Of a stretch of 64,000 nucleotides of DNA, positions 8,643 through 17,459 are shown in pieces. The notes beneath the pieces were generated by a model. It worked only from the letters and a program-made list of their open reading frames with translations. It had not been told where the DNA came from and ran no database searches. The stretch's first letter is position 1. The number at the start of each line of letters is the position of its first letter. Origin of the DNA: WRGT01 sp942493035 (GTDB lineage Bacteria > Spirochaetota > UBA4802 > UBA5550); assembly GCA_942493035.1 (NCBI GenBank), contig OW818666.1, forward strand, positions 2,480,001 to 2,544,000, read 5' to 3'. The position numbers and the translations under genes are program-made.

Positions 8643-9413
8643 TTAAACTCTCCAGATACACTTCATCCTTACCAGTTCTTTCTCACCGCTTAAGTCTGTT
8701 ATCGAATGATTAAATATCCCGTCATCCGAACCGGCTTCTGTCTTCACCACAAGCTTATCTCCGATGTTCCCCTCTGCCCTGAAATTTATATCTATTTCAT
8801 AAAGTTTATGAGACCGGATAAACTCAACAGGGAGTGTTTCTATACACCACTGGATATATTTCACATTATTTACATGATGATAAAGATCGCAGTCGAAATA
8901 TCGAACATCTATATTGTTCTGATACTCACCGGATGTAACAGGAGAGAGTTTCTCAAATGTATGAGGCAGAGCAAATTCAGTATCTAGAGTCTGCACTTTC
9001 GATACATCTCCAGCGACCACTCCCCCGGTTCTGTTCTTCATATCAAAGGCCACGGCAGAATTGATTCCGCGTCCGATAATTTCTCCATCTTTAGCGAGGA
9101 CTTCAAAATTACGTATAACGTATCTGTCCTTCACCGGAGAAAGCCATGACCTGATGGAGACTCTCTCTTTCCACTGCGGATACCGCTCCATACGCACATG
9201 AAGCCGTGTAAGTACAAAAACCATATCATCGGAAGCAATTCCGGCATCTGCAGTGACCATCATACCGTGAGTAATTCCAGTCTCCTGGAGATAATTGCAA
9301 ATCACAGGCATTGTAGATGAATAGTTCATATCCAGATCGTAAACCTGCACAGTGAAGTCTCTGATTATTGACGAGATATCCCCGCTGTGACTGTTATCAT
9401 TTTTCATATTCAT
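8643..9413 (-). CDS. Acyl-ACP thioesterase family protein
   Basis: This 256-residue double-hotdog protein matches the FatA/FatB-type acyl-ACP thioesterase family, which releases fatty acids from acyl carrier protein. The first hotdog covers about residues 15-135 and the second 160-256. The second carries YHHVNNVKYIQWCIETLP, the family's conserved region with the Asn, His and nearby Cys/Glu implicated in catalysis. GAGGA lies about 8 nt before the ATG. It is the last gene of a minus-strand operon with a molybdopterin oxidoreductase (11 nt upstream) and a PadR regulator. Confidence 0.85.
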   Translation of the reverse strand: MNMKNDNSHSGDISSIIRDFTVQVYDLDMNYSSTMPVICNYLQETGITHGMMVTADAGIASDDMVFVLTRLHVRMERYPQWKERVSIRSWLSPVKDRYVIRNFEVLAKDGEIIGRGINSAVAFDMKNRTGGVVAGDVSKVQTLDTEFALPHTFEKLSPVTSGEYQNNIDVRYFDCDLYHHVNNVKYIQWCIETLPVEFIRSHKLYEIDINFRAEGNIGDKLVVKTEAGSDDGIFNHSITDLSGEKELVRMKCIWRV

Positions 9414-9424
9414 AAAGTCCTCAT

Positions 9425-11665
9425 TTATTTAACCGGTTCGACTTTACAGGGAATATAACGATGAAAAGGAGTGCCTGCGAATCTGTCACGATGTGTATTC
9501 TTCGCCAGTCTGTTCGCGTTGACTCCATATGTCTGACCCTGAAATTCAAGTCCGAAACCGTGCGGTATCATAACATATCTTCTACATGTTTGTTCAGTCA
9601 CTTCAAGTTCAACTTCAACTGATCCTGCTTCAGTTGAAACTTTAACCATATCACCATCTTTAAGACCTGCCTTTTCCGCGTCTGCCGGATTCATTATGCA
9701 TGTACACGCACGTTTTCCTTCATTCCATGCCGGATTACGCATATTGGTATTTGCATTATACTGAATGTGCCTTCCAGACGAAAGTATGAAGGGATATTCC
9801 AATTCATGCTCTAATTCTTTCCTCTCCCGTTCTGTTTCAATTTCAGAAAGCCACTCTTTCATCTCCGGGACATATATATTTACTTTTTTATCTTCAGTAC
9901 TCAAATCAGAGAAGTTATCTTCCGGGTCAGATTTTCCTATCCACAGACCTTCCGGATGATCCAGTATTGCTTTAAATATATCTTCCCCCATCAGCGGACC
10001 TTTGTTAAAACCAGCACGTACTGCAGCTTTTTTGAAACCACCCGGCGCTGTCATAAGCATAGCCCAGAGGTTTGCAAGATTGGTTGACCCCATCTCTTTA
10101 CCTAGAGTTTTGCCGACAATAAAGGGCATAGATTTAAGCGCAGAGGGATTATCCTTGCCGAAATTCATCAGCTCCATACCAAACTTCAGACGATTCTCCT
10201 TTGCCGCAGCATATAGTGATTCAGGAATCTCCGGGATAAATCCCATTTTATCCGCAATACGCATATGTATTTCACCAAGCTCAATCTGTTCACCTTCAGG
10301 CTCAACAACTGGTCTCCTCATCTGGAAATATATATCCGGCCATGTCATGGGGAAAAATGTTCCATCCCATGATTCGTATCCAGATCTTGATGGAAGGACA
10401 TAGTGCGCAAATTTTGCAGTTTCCGTCATTGCAAGTTCACATACCACCAGAAGTTCAAGTTTTGAAAAAGCCTCCTCGTAAGCAGTTGTGTCCGCAAAAG
10501 ATCTGAGCGGATTTGACTGGCAGCACATGACCGCACGCAATCTATCGGGTCTGTCACTCATAATCTCCTCCGGCATAGCATTCGGAGGGAACGCACCTGC
10601 AAGCGCAGGGAATCCGGTTTCCAGTGTACGCCATGTTTTAGGATCGCGTTCATCGGAATGTCCGCATATCGGCATCAGCATACCGGGAATAACATTCCCT
10701 CCAGGTACACACATATTACCGGTAATTGTAAAAAGTATTATTTCAAGATGGGATGTGAGAGTACTATGCCTGTTCATATATACTCCAAGATCCGGATGAT
10801 AACAGGCTCTTCTTATTCTGAGCTGCCTGCAGACCTCCTTCACCTGTTCATAGTCAAGATCACAGAATTCCACAGCAGATTTCGCGTCAAAACCTGCGAA
10901 CCAGTTCTTTATCTCCTCATATCCTGATACATGCTCCCGTATATATTCGTCATCAGTCCACCCCTCATTAATTACAATTGATATCATCGCTTTTGTTAAT
11001 AGCGCATCTGTTCCAGGCTTTATGGCAAGATGAACATCAGCAATCTGTGCTGTTTCGGATTTACGCGGATCAATAACAACAAGCAGTTTATCGGGATTCT
11101 TCGCGAATTCACGAAGAAAAAGGGGTGCACGGGGAATCTGATGTGTTACCACGCCATTCCATCCTATCCCGAGAAGCATGTCGCAGTTGTGCTCATCGGG
11201 GATACAGAACTTGTACTGTTTACCAGTAGCTCTTCCGTTCGCCCAGAACTGGCCGGTAAGCTCCTGTGCCAGCGCATTATAGTGATATCTGGAACCGATA
11301 GCTTTCATAAGAGTGACGCCGGAAGCTGCTTCAAAGTGGCAACCCTGCCCTCCTCCACCCATGTATGCGTAAGATCTTGGGCCATTTTTATCAACAATCT
11401 CTTTCAGCTTTGCAGCAATCTCTTCGATTGCCTGCTCCCATGAAATGCGTTCAAATCCCTTTTCCGTTCTTTTAAGAGGATACTGCAGCCGGTCTGCATG
11501 GTGCTGGTGATATGCAATATTCATCCCTTTACGGCAGACATATCCCTGACTCCGGGGATTGTCCTTATCACCTTTAACTTTTACAATTCTGTTATCTTCA
11601 ACCTCAACTTCAAGTCCGCAGTTCTGTGCACACAGTACACAACCTGTTTTATGCCATGTCCCCAT
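9425..11665 (-). CDS. Molybdopterin-dependent oxidoreductase (DMSO reductase superfamily)
   Basis: The 746-residue protein begins directly with a [4Fe-4S] motif, C9-x2-C12-x3-C16-x27-C44, then the bis-MGD-binding domains and a C-terminal molydopterin dinucleotide-binding barrel (about 620-746). There is no Tat signal, so it should be cytoplasmic. After the GGGGQG segment, the sequence YNALAQELTG lies about where the metal ligand is expected; I see no Cys or Sec there. The substrate cannot be assigned: relatives include formate dehydrogenases and many uncharacterised enzymes. AGGAGG stands 6 nt before the ATG. The operon pairing with an acyl-ACP thioesterase hints at acyl or lipid redox chemistry, which is inference. 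Confidence 0.88.
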   Translation of the reverse strand: MGTWHKTGCVLCAQNCGLEVEVEDNRIVKVKGDKDNPRSQGYVCRKGMNIAYHQHHADRLQYPLKRTEKGFERISWEQAIEEIAAKLKEIVDKNGPRSYAYMGGGGQGCHFEAASGVTLMKAIGSRYHYNALAQELTGQFWANGRATGKQYKFCIPDEHNCDMLLGIGWNGVVTHQIPRAPLFLREFAKNPDKLLVVIDPRKSETAQIADVHLAIKPGTDALLTKAMISIVINEGWTDDEYIREHVSGYEEIKNWFAGFDAKSAVEFCDLDYEQVKEVCRQLRIRRACYHPDLGVYMNRHSTLTSHLEIILFTITGNMCVPGGNVIPGMLMPICGHSDERDPKTWRTLETGFPALAGAFPPNAMPEEIMSDRPDRLRAVMCCQSNPLRSFADTTAYEEAFSKLELLVVCELAMTETAKFAHYVLPSRSGYESWDGTFFPMTWPDIYFQMRRPVVEPEGEQIELGEIHMRIADKMGFIPEIPESLYAAAKENRLKFGMELMNFGKDNPSALKSMPFIVGKTLGKEMGSTNLANLWAMLMTAPGGFKKAAVRAGFNKGPLMGEDIFKAILDHPEGLWIGKSDPEDNFSDLSTEDKKVNIYVPEMKEWLSEIETERERKELEHELEYPFILSSGRHIQYNANTNMRNPAWNEGKRACTCIMNPADAEKAGLKDGDMVKVSTEAGSVEVELEVTEQTCRRYVMIPHGFGLEFQGQTYGVNANRLAKNTHRDRFAGTPFHRYIPCKVEPVK

Positions 11666-11685
11666 AGTATCCTCCTGAAAAGATT

Positions 11686-12258
11686 TTACTTTATTCTCTT
11701 TTTTTTCACTGATGCTGATTTTATTTTCAATTCATCTTTAAGTTCCAGAAGCCATTTAAGTCTTGTCTCCTGACTCATTATACAGTATTTAACAATCATC
11801 AGATGCAGAGAGTCAAAATCCCGGCTCTTCATATCATCATATGCTTTTTTAAAATCTTCAATTGTTGCTTCCGTTTCACTTATCTGCTTACCGGTCTTTT
11901 CTGCAGAAAAATCTGCATCAAGAAATCCGAAGTACATGCATTTATTAAGAAATCCGTCCTTGCGGATCATCTCATATCGGAATCCCCTCTCTTCACCGGA
12001 ACTCCCTTTGAGCCAATCAATAAATTCGGATCTCCCTGCTGCAGTGATATTATAATTGTGCCTGTTCGGACCGGAGTCACGGTATTCAATCTCCTTTTCG
12101 ATAAGTCCTTCAATAGTCATTTTTTTCAGCAGAGGATAAAGCTGACCGTCATTTATGCCGAACTCGGCCAGCACCTTTGACACCAGTCCGGAACGGAGGG
12201 AATATCCATGAGCAGGCCCGTTCATAAGCGAGCCGAGTATAATATGTTTAACTGACAT
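11686..12258 (-). CDS. PadR-family transcriptional regulator
   Basis: The 190-residue protein has the PadR winged-helix domain (residues 1-80, with ILGSLMNGPAHGYSL, GQLYPLLKKMTIEGLIE and the wing YRDSGPNRHNYNITAAGR). A C-terminal Vir_act_alpha_C-like helical dimerisation domain follows (about 90-180). It is first in the operon with the oxidoreductase and thioesterase genes. A long palindrome sits two bases upstream of its ATG and covers the likely -10 element, so autorepression with release by a small molecule is the natural reading. Its tail is strongly basic (SASVKKKRIK). Confidence 0.9.
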   Translation of the reverse strand: MSVKHIILGSLMNGPAHGYSLRSGLVSKVLAEFGINDGQLYPLLKKMTIEGLIEKEIEYRDSGPNRHNYNITAAGRSEFIDWLKGSSGEERGFRYEMIRKDGFLNKCMYFGFLDADFSAEKTGKQISETEATIEDFKKAYDDMKSRDFDSLHLMIVKYCIMSQETRLKWLLELKDELKIKSASVKKKRIK

Positions 12259-12259
12259 T

Positions 12260-12314
12260 TTTCTATATACCTTACTTGTAAGATATATAGAAACTATTTA
12301 GATATATTTGTCAA
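12260..12314 (-). promoter_or_regulatory. PadR operon promoter with overlapping palindromic operator
   Basis: Reading the minus strand, TTGACA (12309-12314) is followed after 17 nt by TCTATA. The -10 region and the leader down to the start codon form a 34-bp palindrome (12260-12293): arms TTTCTATATA and TATATAGAAA plus an inner CTTAC/GTAAG pair, with a single mismatch. No good Shine-Dalgarno is left outside the palindrome, so operator binding would block both transcription and translation initiation sites. Confidence 0.7.
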
Positions 12315-12392
12315 TATATTAATCCCATATCAAAACTGGACATTCGCATGAGAAAAATTCATTCCCGGTTTAAATCAATCAGAAAAGCGTAT

Positions 12393-12477
12393 CTACTTAT
12401 AAATTGGTGGTAAAATTGCTCTCCGCCGCGCCTGTGGTGCGGCGGAGATGAAATTTTACCGGTTTTTGAGTAGTTAC
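12393..12477. repeat. Family-A palindromic repeat, copy A2
   Basis: Outer arms TACTTATAAATTGGTGG and CGGTTTTTGAGTAGTTA surround an inner GC-rich stem, CTCCGCCGCGCC with GGTGCGGCGGAG. It lies between the divergent PadR operon and the cytidylate-kinase-like gene. Confidence 0.8.
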
Positions 12478-12658
12478 GAAAAAGGCAGCAAATACTATAA
12501 TTACTGTATAAAATTCAGATTTTATACAGTAAAAAATCTTTAATTACATTCCAATTTTTCTAAAAATGTTTGAATATCCTATTGAAAAATAATGCTCTTT
12601 TCAGTACTATAATTATATAAAATACGGATTAAAATGTCCGGAACAAAAGGGGGTATTT

Positions 12659-13366
12659 ATGCCAGGTTCAATGGAAAAATATATAAACGCACAGGTGACT
12701 TACTGGAAAAAACAGAAAGAGCAGCTTACGGCTCCGGAAAAAATAAACCGTCTACCGTTTATAACAATCTCAAGAGAATACGGCTGCGGCGGATATGAAG
12801 TTGCAAAACGACTTACTGAAATTTTTAACAGTGAAATGAAACAGACTCCGGAGTGGGCGGGTTACAACCGTGAACTTCTGGATAAAGTCATGGACGATAT
12901 GGGTCTCTCTCAAAGCCTTGCAGAAACCCTGACAGGAACAGCAAGAAGCGGATTAACAAATCTGCTGCAGACATCCTTCAGTTCTTTTCCGACACAGGTT
13001 TCAGTCCACAAAAAACTTGCAGAGACAATAGCACTTCTTGCTCTTAATGGAAATGTTATTATTGTGGGAAGGGGATCGAACATCATTACACGTTCCATAA
13101 AAAATGGATACAATGTAAGACTTGTTGCTCCGTTAAACTGGAGAAGTGATGAAATTGTAAAAAAAATGAATATATCGAAGCAGGATGCGGGTAAACTTAT
13201 TGCTGAAAAAACGAAGCAGAGAGATACATTTCTCAAAGAGTATCTGAAGTTTGACGTGGCAGACCCTCATAACTATCACCTTCTGATAAACAATGCCGAA
13301 CATTCCGTTGATCAGGCGGCAAGGATTATTATTGAGAGCATGAAGATTAAGGGATTGATACAGTAA
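12659..13366 (+). CDS. Cytidylate kinase-like family protein
   Basis: The 235-residue protein matches the cytidylate-kinase-like family. The N-terminal segment ITISREYGCGGYEVAKRL (about 37-54) is the modified P-loop, and VIIVGRGSNIITR and LRLVAP-like segments follow. A C-terminal helical part contains DVADPHNYHLLINNA. Such proteins are P-loop nucleotide kinases of unproven substrate. AAGGGGG stands 7 nt before the ATG, and a TATAAT lies at 12608-12613. It stands alone, ending in a hairpin. A regulatory or stress role would be speculation. Confidence 0.82.
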   Translation: MPGSMEKYINAQVTYWKKQKEQLTAPEKINRLPFITISREYGCGGYEVAKRLTEIFNSEMKQTPEWAGYNRELLDKVMDDMGLSQSLAETLTGTARSGLTNLLQTSFSSFPTQVSVHKKLAETIALLALNGNVIIVGRGSNIITRSIKNGYNVRLVAPLNWRSDEIVKKMNISKQDAGKLIAEKTKQRDTFLKEYLKFDVADPHNYHLLINNAEHSVDQAARIIIESMKIKGLIQ

Positions 13367-13387
13367 AACAGTTTAATTTTAATCGTT

Positions 13388-13431
13388 CCATCTACCGTCT
13401 GATTTTCTGTTCAGCATCAGATGGTAGATTT
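13388..13431 (+). terminator. Terminator-like hairpin
   Basis: ATCTACCGTCTGAT (13390-13403) pairs with ATCAGATGGTAGAT (13416-13429) with one G-U type wobble. Only a short T stretch follows. It lies 20 nt after the cytidylate-kinase-like gene. Confidence 0.6.
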
Positions 13432-13601
13432 ATCAACACCCCTGCGTCACCTGCTGATTTTCCCATTAAGTTCTGCTTTAAAACATTGTATTTAATGTTC
13501 AAAATAATTCATCTCATTTTGCTGCTCATTTTAATTCGAAGTCTTTTGAAATAGCAATTAGCAAAAAGATTAGTTTTAACGCATAAGGGAGCGGATCATT
13601 A

Positions 13602-14567
13602 ATGAAAAAGATAAATGCATTCTTCAATCCCGAACAATATCACGGCTGGGGTGAGACAAAGAGTTATTTTGAAGGTTGGTACTTTAAGGTAGTTGATCAT
13701 ACAGAGAAAAAAGCCTTCGCATTTATTCCCGGTATTGCCATGGATGAAAACGGGAACAGACAGGGTTTTATTCAGGTCCTCAATGGTAAAAAAGCTGCTT
13801 CACTATATAGACGATTTGATCCTACCGATTTCGTTCCCGCGTCGGGGAAATTTGAAGTAAGAATACTTGATAATTTTTTTTCCGAAAATAAAATCAGGTT
13901 AAATCTCCCGGAGGTTAAGGGAGAGCTGTACTTTTCGGACAATGTAAAATGGCCGAAGAAGTGGTATTCGCCGGGTGTAATGGGACCATATTCATTTACA
14001 CCTTTCATGGAATGTTATCACGGGATTGTAAGTATGGATCATCGCGTAAACGGAATTCTGAATGTAGACGGTGAAACCATTAAGTTTATTGACGGTCGCG
14101 GATATATAGAGAAAGACTGGGGCCGTTCTTTCCCCAGCGCTTATACATGGATGCAGTGTAACCATTTCAGCGAATCGGGAGTTTCTCTTTTTGCGTCCGT
14201 TGCAAGAATTCCCTGGATACGAAATTCGTTTACCGGTTTTATCGCGGCGATATGGATTCATGACCAGCTTATTAAATTCACAACGTACAACAGAACCCGG
14301 TTAAAAAAATGCCACATTGATAAAGCAAAAGTTGAACTTGTGATGGAAAACAGCTCTCACCGTATTGAGATAAACGCAAAAAGAGGTCATTCTGCAACTC
14401 TGGCTTCGCCAATCCAGGGGTTTATGGATGGGCGGATAGATGAGAGCATGACTGCAGAAATAGGTATAAATCTTACAGATATAAAAAGCGGCAGAATAAT
14501 ATTTAATGATACAGGACGTCATGCCGGCCTTGAAGTCGCAGGAAAGATTGAAGAGATAATTGTTTAA
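13602..14567 (+). CDS. Tocopherol cyclase-like family protein
   Basis: The 321-residue protein has the hallmarks of the tocopherol-cyclase-like family (PF14249 type): YHGW near residue 13, FEGWYFKVVD near 24, GPYSFTPFMECYHG and GRGYIEKDWGRSFPSAYTWMQ in the middle. Characterised plant and cyanobacterial members close the chromanol ring of vitamin E; bacterial members outside cyanobacteria have no known substrate. No tocopherol pathway genes are nearby, so a lipid or isoprenoid-quinone role is only a guess. It has no signal peptide. AGGGAG lies about 9-10 nt before the ATG. Confidence 0.8.
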   Translation: MKKINAFFNPEQYHGWGETKSYFEGWYFKVVDHTEKKAFAFIPGIAMDENGNRQGFIQVLNGKKAASLYRRFDPTDFVPASGKFEVRILDNFFSENKIRLNLPEVKGELYFSDNVKWPKKWYSPGVMGPYSFTPFMECYHGIVSMDHRVNGILNVDGETIKFIDGRGYIEKDWGRSFPSAYTWMQCNHFSESGVSLFASVARIPWIRNSFTGFIAAIWIHDQLIKFTTYNRTRLKKCHIDKAKVELVMENSSHRIEINAKRGHSATLASPIQGFMDGRIDESMTAEIGINLTDIKSGRIIFNDTGRHAGLEVAGKIEEIIV

Positions 14568-14596
14568 AAAATCAGGTAGTATTGCATACTCACATA

Positions 14597-14962
14597 TTAA
14601 TGATTAAACTGCATATCATTTAGACCGCCGCCATTGATGACATTTTTATATCCATTCTTCTCGAGAATATCTTTAGCTTTGCCGCTCCTGTTGCCGGTGC
14701 GGCAATAAACAACTATATGGTTTTCCTTATTCCCGAAAAGGTCAATTTTAGATTCAAGTTCACCCAGAGGTATATTGATGGAATTCTTATAGTGACCTGC
14801 TGCAAACTCCTCTGGAGTGCGAACATCAACGATGAGAGCACCATTATCAATCCACTCTTTCACTACAGCTCGAGAATCAGGACTACAGCCGCTCTTAAAA
14901 AAGAAAAAAATAAAAACGACAGCAGCCGCAGCGGTGATAAAAATAATAAATTTAAAATTCAT
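14597..14962 (-). CDS. Membrane-anchored rhodanese-like protein
   Basis: The 121-residue protein has an N-terminal hydrophobic anchor (residues 4-22), with a cysteine at 26 that could be lipidated, and one rhodanese domain (about 32-118). The active-site loop is YCRTGNRS with Cys87 as the persulfide-carrying residue. The domain is therefore expected on the periplasmic side. It is the last gene of a minus-strand operon after a membrane cytochrome-like gene and a Tat-exported ferredoxin-type protein, which suggests respiratory sulfur handling such as polysulfide or thiosulfate (inference). Confidence 0.88.
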   Translation of the reverse strand: MNFKFIIFITAAAAVVFIFFFFKSGCSPDSRAVVKEWIDNGALIVDVRTPEEFAAGHYKNSINIPLGELESKIDLFGNKENHIVVYCRTGNRSGKAKDILEKNGYKNVINGGGLNDMQFNH

Positions 14963-15000
14963 AATCTAAACCTTTTCCCTGGTAAAAAAGTAATTTATTT

Positions 15001-15474
15001 TTATTTCGTTTCGAACCACCCGGACTTTAAAAATCCGAATACTGCAAAAGATAGTAAAAGTGCAAACATGAATGCAATGTGAATAATATCAAGCGATAAC
15101 AGAGTTATTTTGCCGAAGTAAACACCCTTCTGACTAGAAATTACTTTTAAAACTCCAGACAGAAATAATCCGGAAAGTAAAAATATCCGTATCCATCCCG
15201 CTTTGGACAATTTTAAAATATTGCGCTGCTTTAAAAAATACTCTGCTGAAAGATATGCAGCCAGAGCAATAAGTATAACCGCGCCTGTATAATGCAGAAG
15301 ATGGGTAATATAATAATTCCCCAGCCAGCCTAATCCCGGAATATCCGAAACATAATATCTTTTATAAAGAGGCATCTGCCCTAAACCGGTTATGGTCATA
15401 ACCGTAATCAAAACTATTGATAATCGCTTAATAAATCCGGTGCTTATGAATTCAATATCAGCTATTTTTTTCAT
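15001..15474 (-). CDS. Four-helix membrane protein, cytochrome b-type subunit candidate
   Basis: The 157-residue protein has four predicted membrane helices: about 19-37, 58-83, 99-117 and 125-150. Histidines in ITHLLHYTG (helix 2) and LDIIHIAF (helix 4) could bind haem, as in cytochrome b561-like quinol subunits of Fe-S oxidoreductases. The ATG at 15474 is preferred to a longer frame because GGAG stands about 12 nt upstream and the longer N-terminus has no membrane character. It overlaps the end of the Fe-S gene by 17 nt, which indicates coupling. Haem binding is inferred. Confidence 0.68.
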   Translation of the reverse strand: MKKIADIEFISTGFIKRLSIVLITVMTITGLGQMPLYKRYYVSDIPGLGWLGNYYITHLLHYTGAVILIALAAYLSAEYFLKQRNILKLSKAGWIRIFLLSGLFLSGVLKVISSQKGVYFGKITLLSLDIIHIAFMFALLLSFAVFGFLKSGWFETK

Positions 15475-16450
15475 TGTTCTCGTTATCTCCGCCAAACAGA
15501 TTTTTAAATATTTTAAGATTTCTTCCCGCTGCCGCTGCAATCCCGGCAATCGGTGCAATAATCATCGCCTTTGAAAGATAGTCGGCACTTGCCATTTTAT
15601 CTTCAACACCCCTGAAGTGAGGCTTCCCCTGCCCTCTCTCAAGAGCTTTATCAATCTCTCCAAATGGAACTGGCGAGATATAAATTGTATTAGTTCCGCC
15701 ATTTTCATTGTAACCATAAAGGAAGCCGCCAATCTCAGCAGCAATAGCTTCCGCTTCTCTGATTATCCCGCTTCTTGGACCGATCTTCTGTACATTCTCT
15801 GGACACTCACTTATACATGAAGGGACGCCGCCATCTTTGACTTTATCGATACATCTGTCACACTTGTACATTACCCCGTTACCTCCAAGTGATGGAGCAA
15901 GATTCAGATATAGTCCTACACCGGTCTGTCTCTGAGGAATCTCCCACGGACATACATCCCTGCACTTCGCTCCTCCCAGACAGAGGTCCGCATCTATTAC
16001 AGTAATACCATTTGATATTTTATGAGCAGATCCCCACGGACAAAGATTAGCGCAGGGTGGATTCTGACAGTGCATACATCTTCGTGGAATATTCAGTTCA
16101 TGATCTTTACCATTGTAATTTACTTTTACCTTCTGAATATAAAGCCAGTTGTAGGGTGTCAGCCTCGTCGTTTCATCCTGTTTTTCAGACCAGTCTTCAA
16201 CTTTAACTTTCTCAGGAATCATCTTAGGGAAAGGTTTTACCGGTTTAGGAAATTTAACCTCATTATAATCTTTACATGCATATACACAGGATTCACATCC
16301 GATACATTTTCTAAGATCTATCAGAGTTGCAAGCTCCTGATCCGATGCACCCTTTACTACCTGAGGAAGCGCCGACACAGCAATACCTGTCAGCAGCGCT
16401 TTCTTTGCTCCGATTGTAAAGAGTTCTCTTCTTGAAATTTTTTTATTCAT
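15458..16450 (-). CDS. Tat-exported 4x[4Fe-4S] electron-transfer subunit (HybA/PsrB-like)
   Basis: The 330-residue protein starts with a twin-arginine signal (SRRELF, then a hydrophobic stretch ending near VVKGA). Four cysteine clusters follow: CIGCESCVYAC, CMHCQNPPCANLC, CLGGAKCRDVC and CDRCIDKVKDGGVPSCISEC, the dicluster-type arrangement of HybA, PsrB and NrfC proteins. A hydrophobic stretch near residue 288-305 may anchor it. These proteins carry electrons between a catalytic subunit and a quinone-reactive membrane subunit. The next gene fits the membrane partner, but no catalytic subunit is encoded here. Confidence 0.9.
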   Translation of the reverse strand: MNKKISRRELFTIGAKKALLTGIAVSALPQVVKGASDQELATLIDLRKCIGCESCVYACKDYNEVKFPKPVKPFPKMIPEKVKVEDWSEKQDETTRLTPYNWLYIQKVKVNYNGKDHELNIPRRCMHCQNPPCANLCPWGSAHKISNGITVIDADLCLGGAKCRDVCPWEIPQRQTGVGLYLNLAPSLGGNGVMYKCDRCIDKVKDGGVPSCISECPENVQKIGPRSGIIREAEAIAAEIGGFLYGYNENGGTNTIYISPVPFGEIDKALERGQGKPHFRGVEDKMASADYLSKAMIIAPIAGIAAAAGRNLKIFKNLFGGDNENNEKNS

Positions 16451-16495
16451 TTTTCACTCCCGAATGATAAATTTCAGATGAATACAATAATTTTT

Positions 16496-16542
16496 AAATG
16501 GAATTTTATAATTTTATTAAATAATAAAATTCCATTTGTCAA
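16496..16542 (-). promoter_or_regulatory. Promoter with palindrome upstream of the Fe-S/rhodanese operon
   Basis: On the minus strand, TTGACA (16537-16542) and TAATAA (16514-16519) are separated by 17 nt. Two 14-bp arms of an inverted repeat (16496-16509 and 16524-16537, AAATGGAATTTTAT and its complement) bracket the -10 and run to the edge of the -35. That position suggests an operator. Confidence 0.6.
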
Positions 16543-16834
16543 ACAAAATCCTTCAGGTTTAATGTTTATTAAAAAAAATCACTGTAATTATAAAAATTGA
16601 GTTTAAACCACTTCTCTCTCTGAATAAGTGGTTTACATTATAATAATAAAATACAACATATAAATAAAAACTTTTAATTTTTCCAGTAATAATTCTTAAA
16701 CATTTTTTGCGTAAAAAAAATATATATCCTCTGCCATTAAAAATAAAAACTGTTAAACATGAATTACCTTGACTGATAAATAATTATATGTTATCAATTA
16801 TTTGTTAACCTGAATTCAAAAAGAGAGATAAAAT
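16543..16834. other. AT-rich divergent intergenic region
   Basis: No gene is seen. It lies between the Fe-S operon and the NfeD gene. On the plus strand TTGACT (16769-16774) and TATCAA (16792-16797), 17 nt apart, make a plausible promoter for the NfeD-flotillin pair. Confidence 0.5.
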
Positions 16835-17440
16835 ATGCTGCTTGACAACCTCGGCCTCCTTAACTGGATTTTCCTTATAAGTGCTGTTCTTGGCGGATCA
16901 TTATTCATTGCAAGGATTATACTAATGCTTTTCGGCATGGGGGATGGAGCTGACACTCCGGACGCCGGGCATGATTTTCATCTGGATATAGATAGCGATG
17001 TACATCATGGTGAAAGTGGACATTCTGATAATTCAAATTCATCTTTTAAAATTTTATCACTTCAGGGCATAATGGGATTTTTTCTGATGTTTGGAGCTGT
17101 CGGATTTACAATGAACAGAATAGCCCTATCCGGTGCTTTTTTTTCAGTTGCAGCAGCTATCACTGCGGGATTTATAACGATGTGGCTTACTGCTAAACTT
17201 CTAAAATCACTTTTAAATCTTCAGTCTGACGGTACAGTAGAAATATACAATGCCATCGGTAAAGAAGGAACTGTTTATCAGAGAATTCTCCCCGGATCTA
17301 CCGGAAAAGTCCAGATAGTTGTGCAGAACAGGCTGGTTGAATATGAGGCAATGAGCCGCAAAGATGAAGAGCTTCCAACCGGAACACCGGTTATGGCTAT
17401 TTATTACAAAGGGAATATTCTTATCGTAGAAAAAATATAA
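16835..17440 (+). CDS. NfeD/YuaF-type membrane protein with OB-fold domain
   Basis: The 201-residue protein has an N-terminal membrane helix (about 9-32), a short Asp/His-rich loop (38-65, many D and H residues), two more membrane helices (about 73-120), and a C-terminal OB-fold (about 135-201, with GKEGTVYQRILPGSTGKVQI). This is the short NfeD form (YuaF in Bacillus) that partners flotillins in membrane microdomain organisation. It lies 19 nt before a flotillin gene, the classic pairing. The acidic, His-rich loop could bind metal; that is a guess. Confidence 0.87.
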   Translation: MLLDNLGLLNWIFLISAVLGGSLFIARIILMLFGMGDGADTPDAGHDFHLDIDSDVHHGESGHSDNSNSSFKILSLQGIMGFFLMFGAVGFTMNRIALSGAFFSVAAAITAGFITMWLTAKLLKSLLNLQSDGTVEIYNAIGKEGTVYQRILPGSTGKVQIVVQNRLVEYEAMSRKDEELPTGTPVMAIYYKGNILIVEKI

Positions 17441-17459
17441 AATTAAACGGAGGTTTTTT

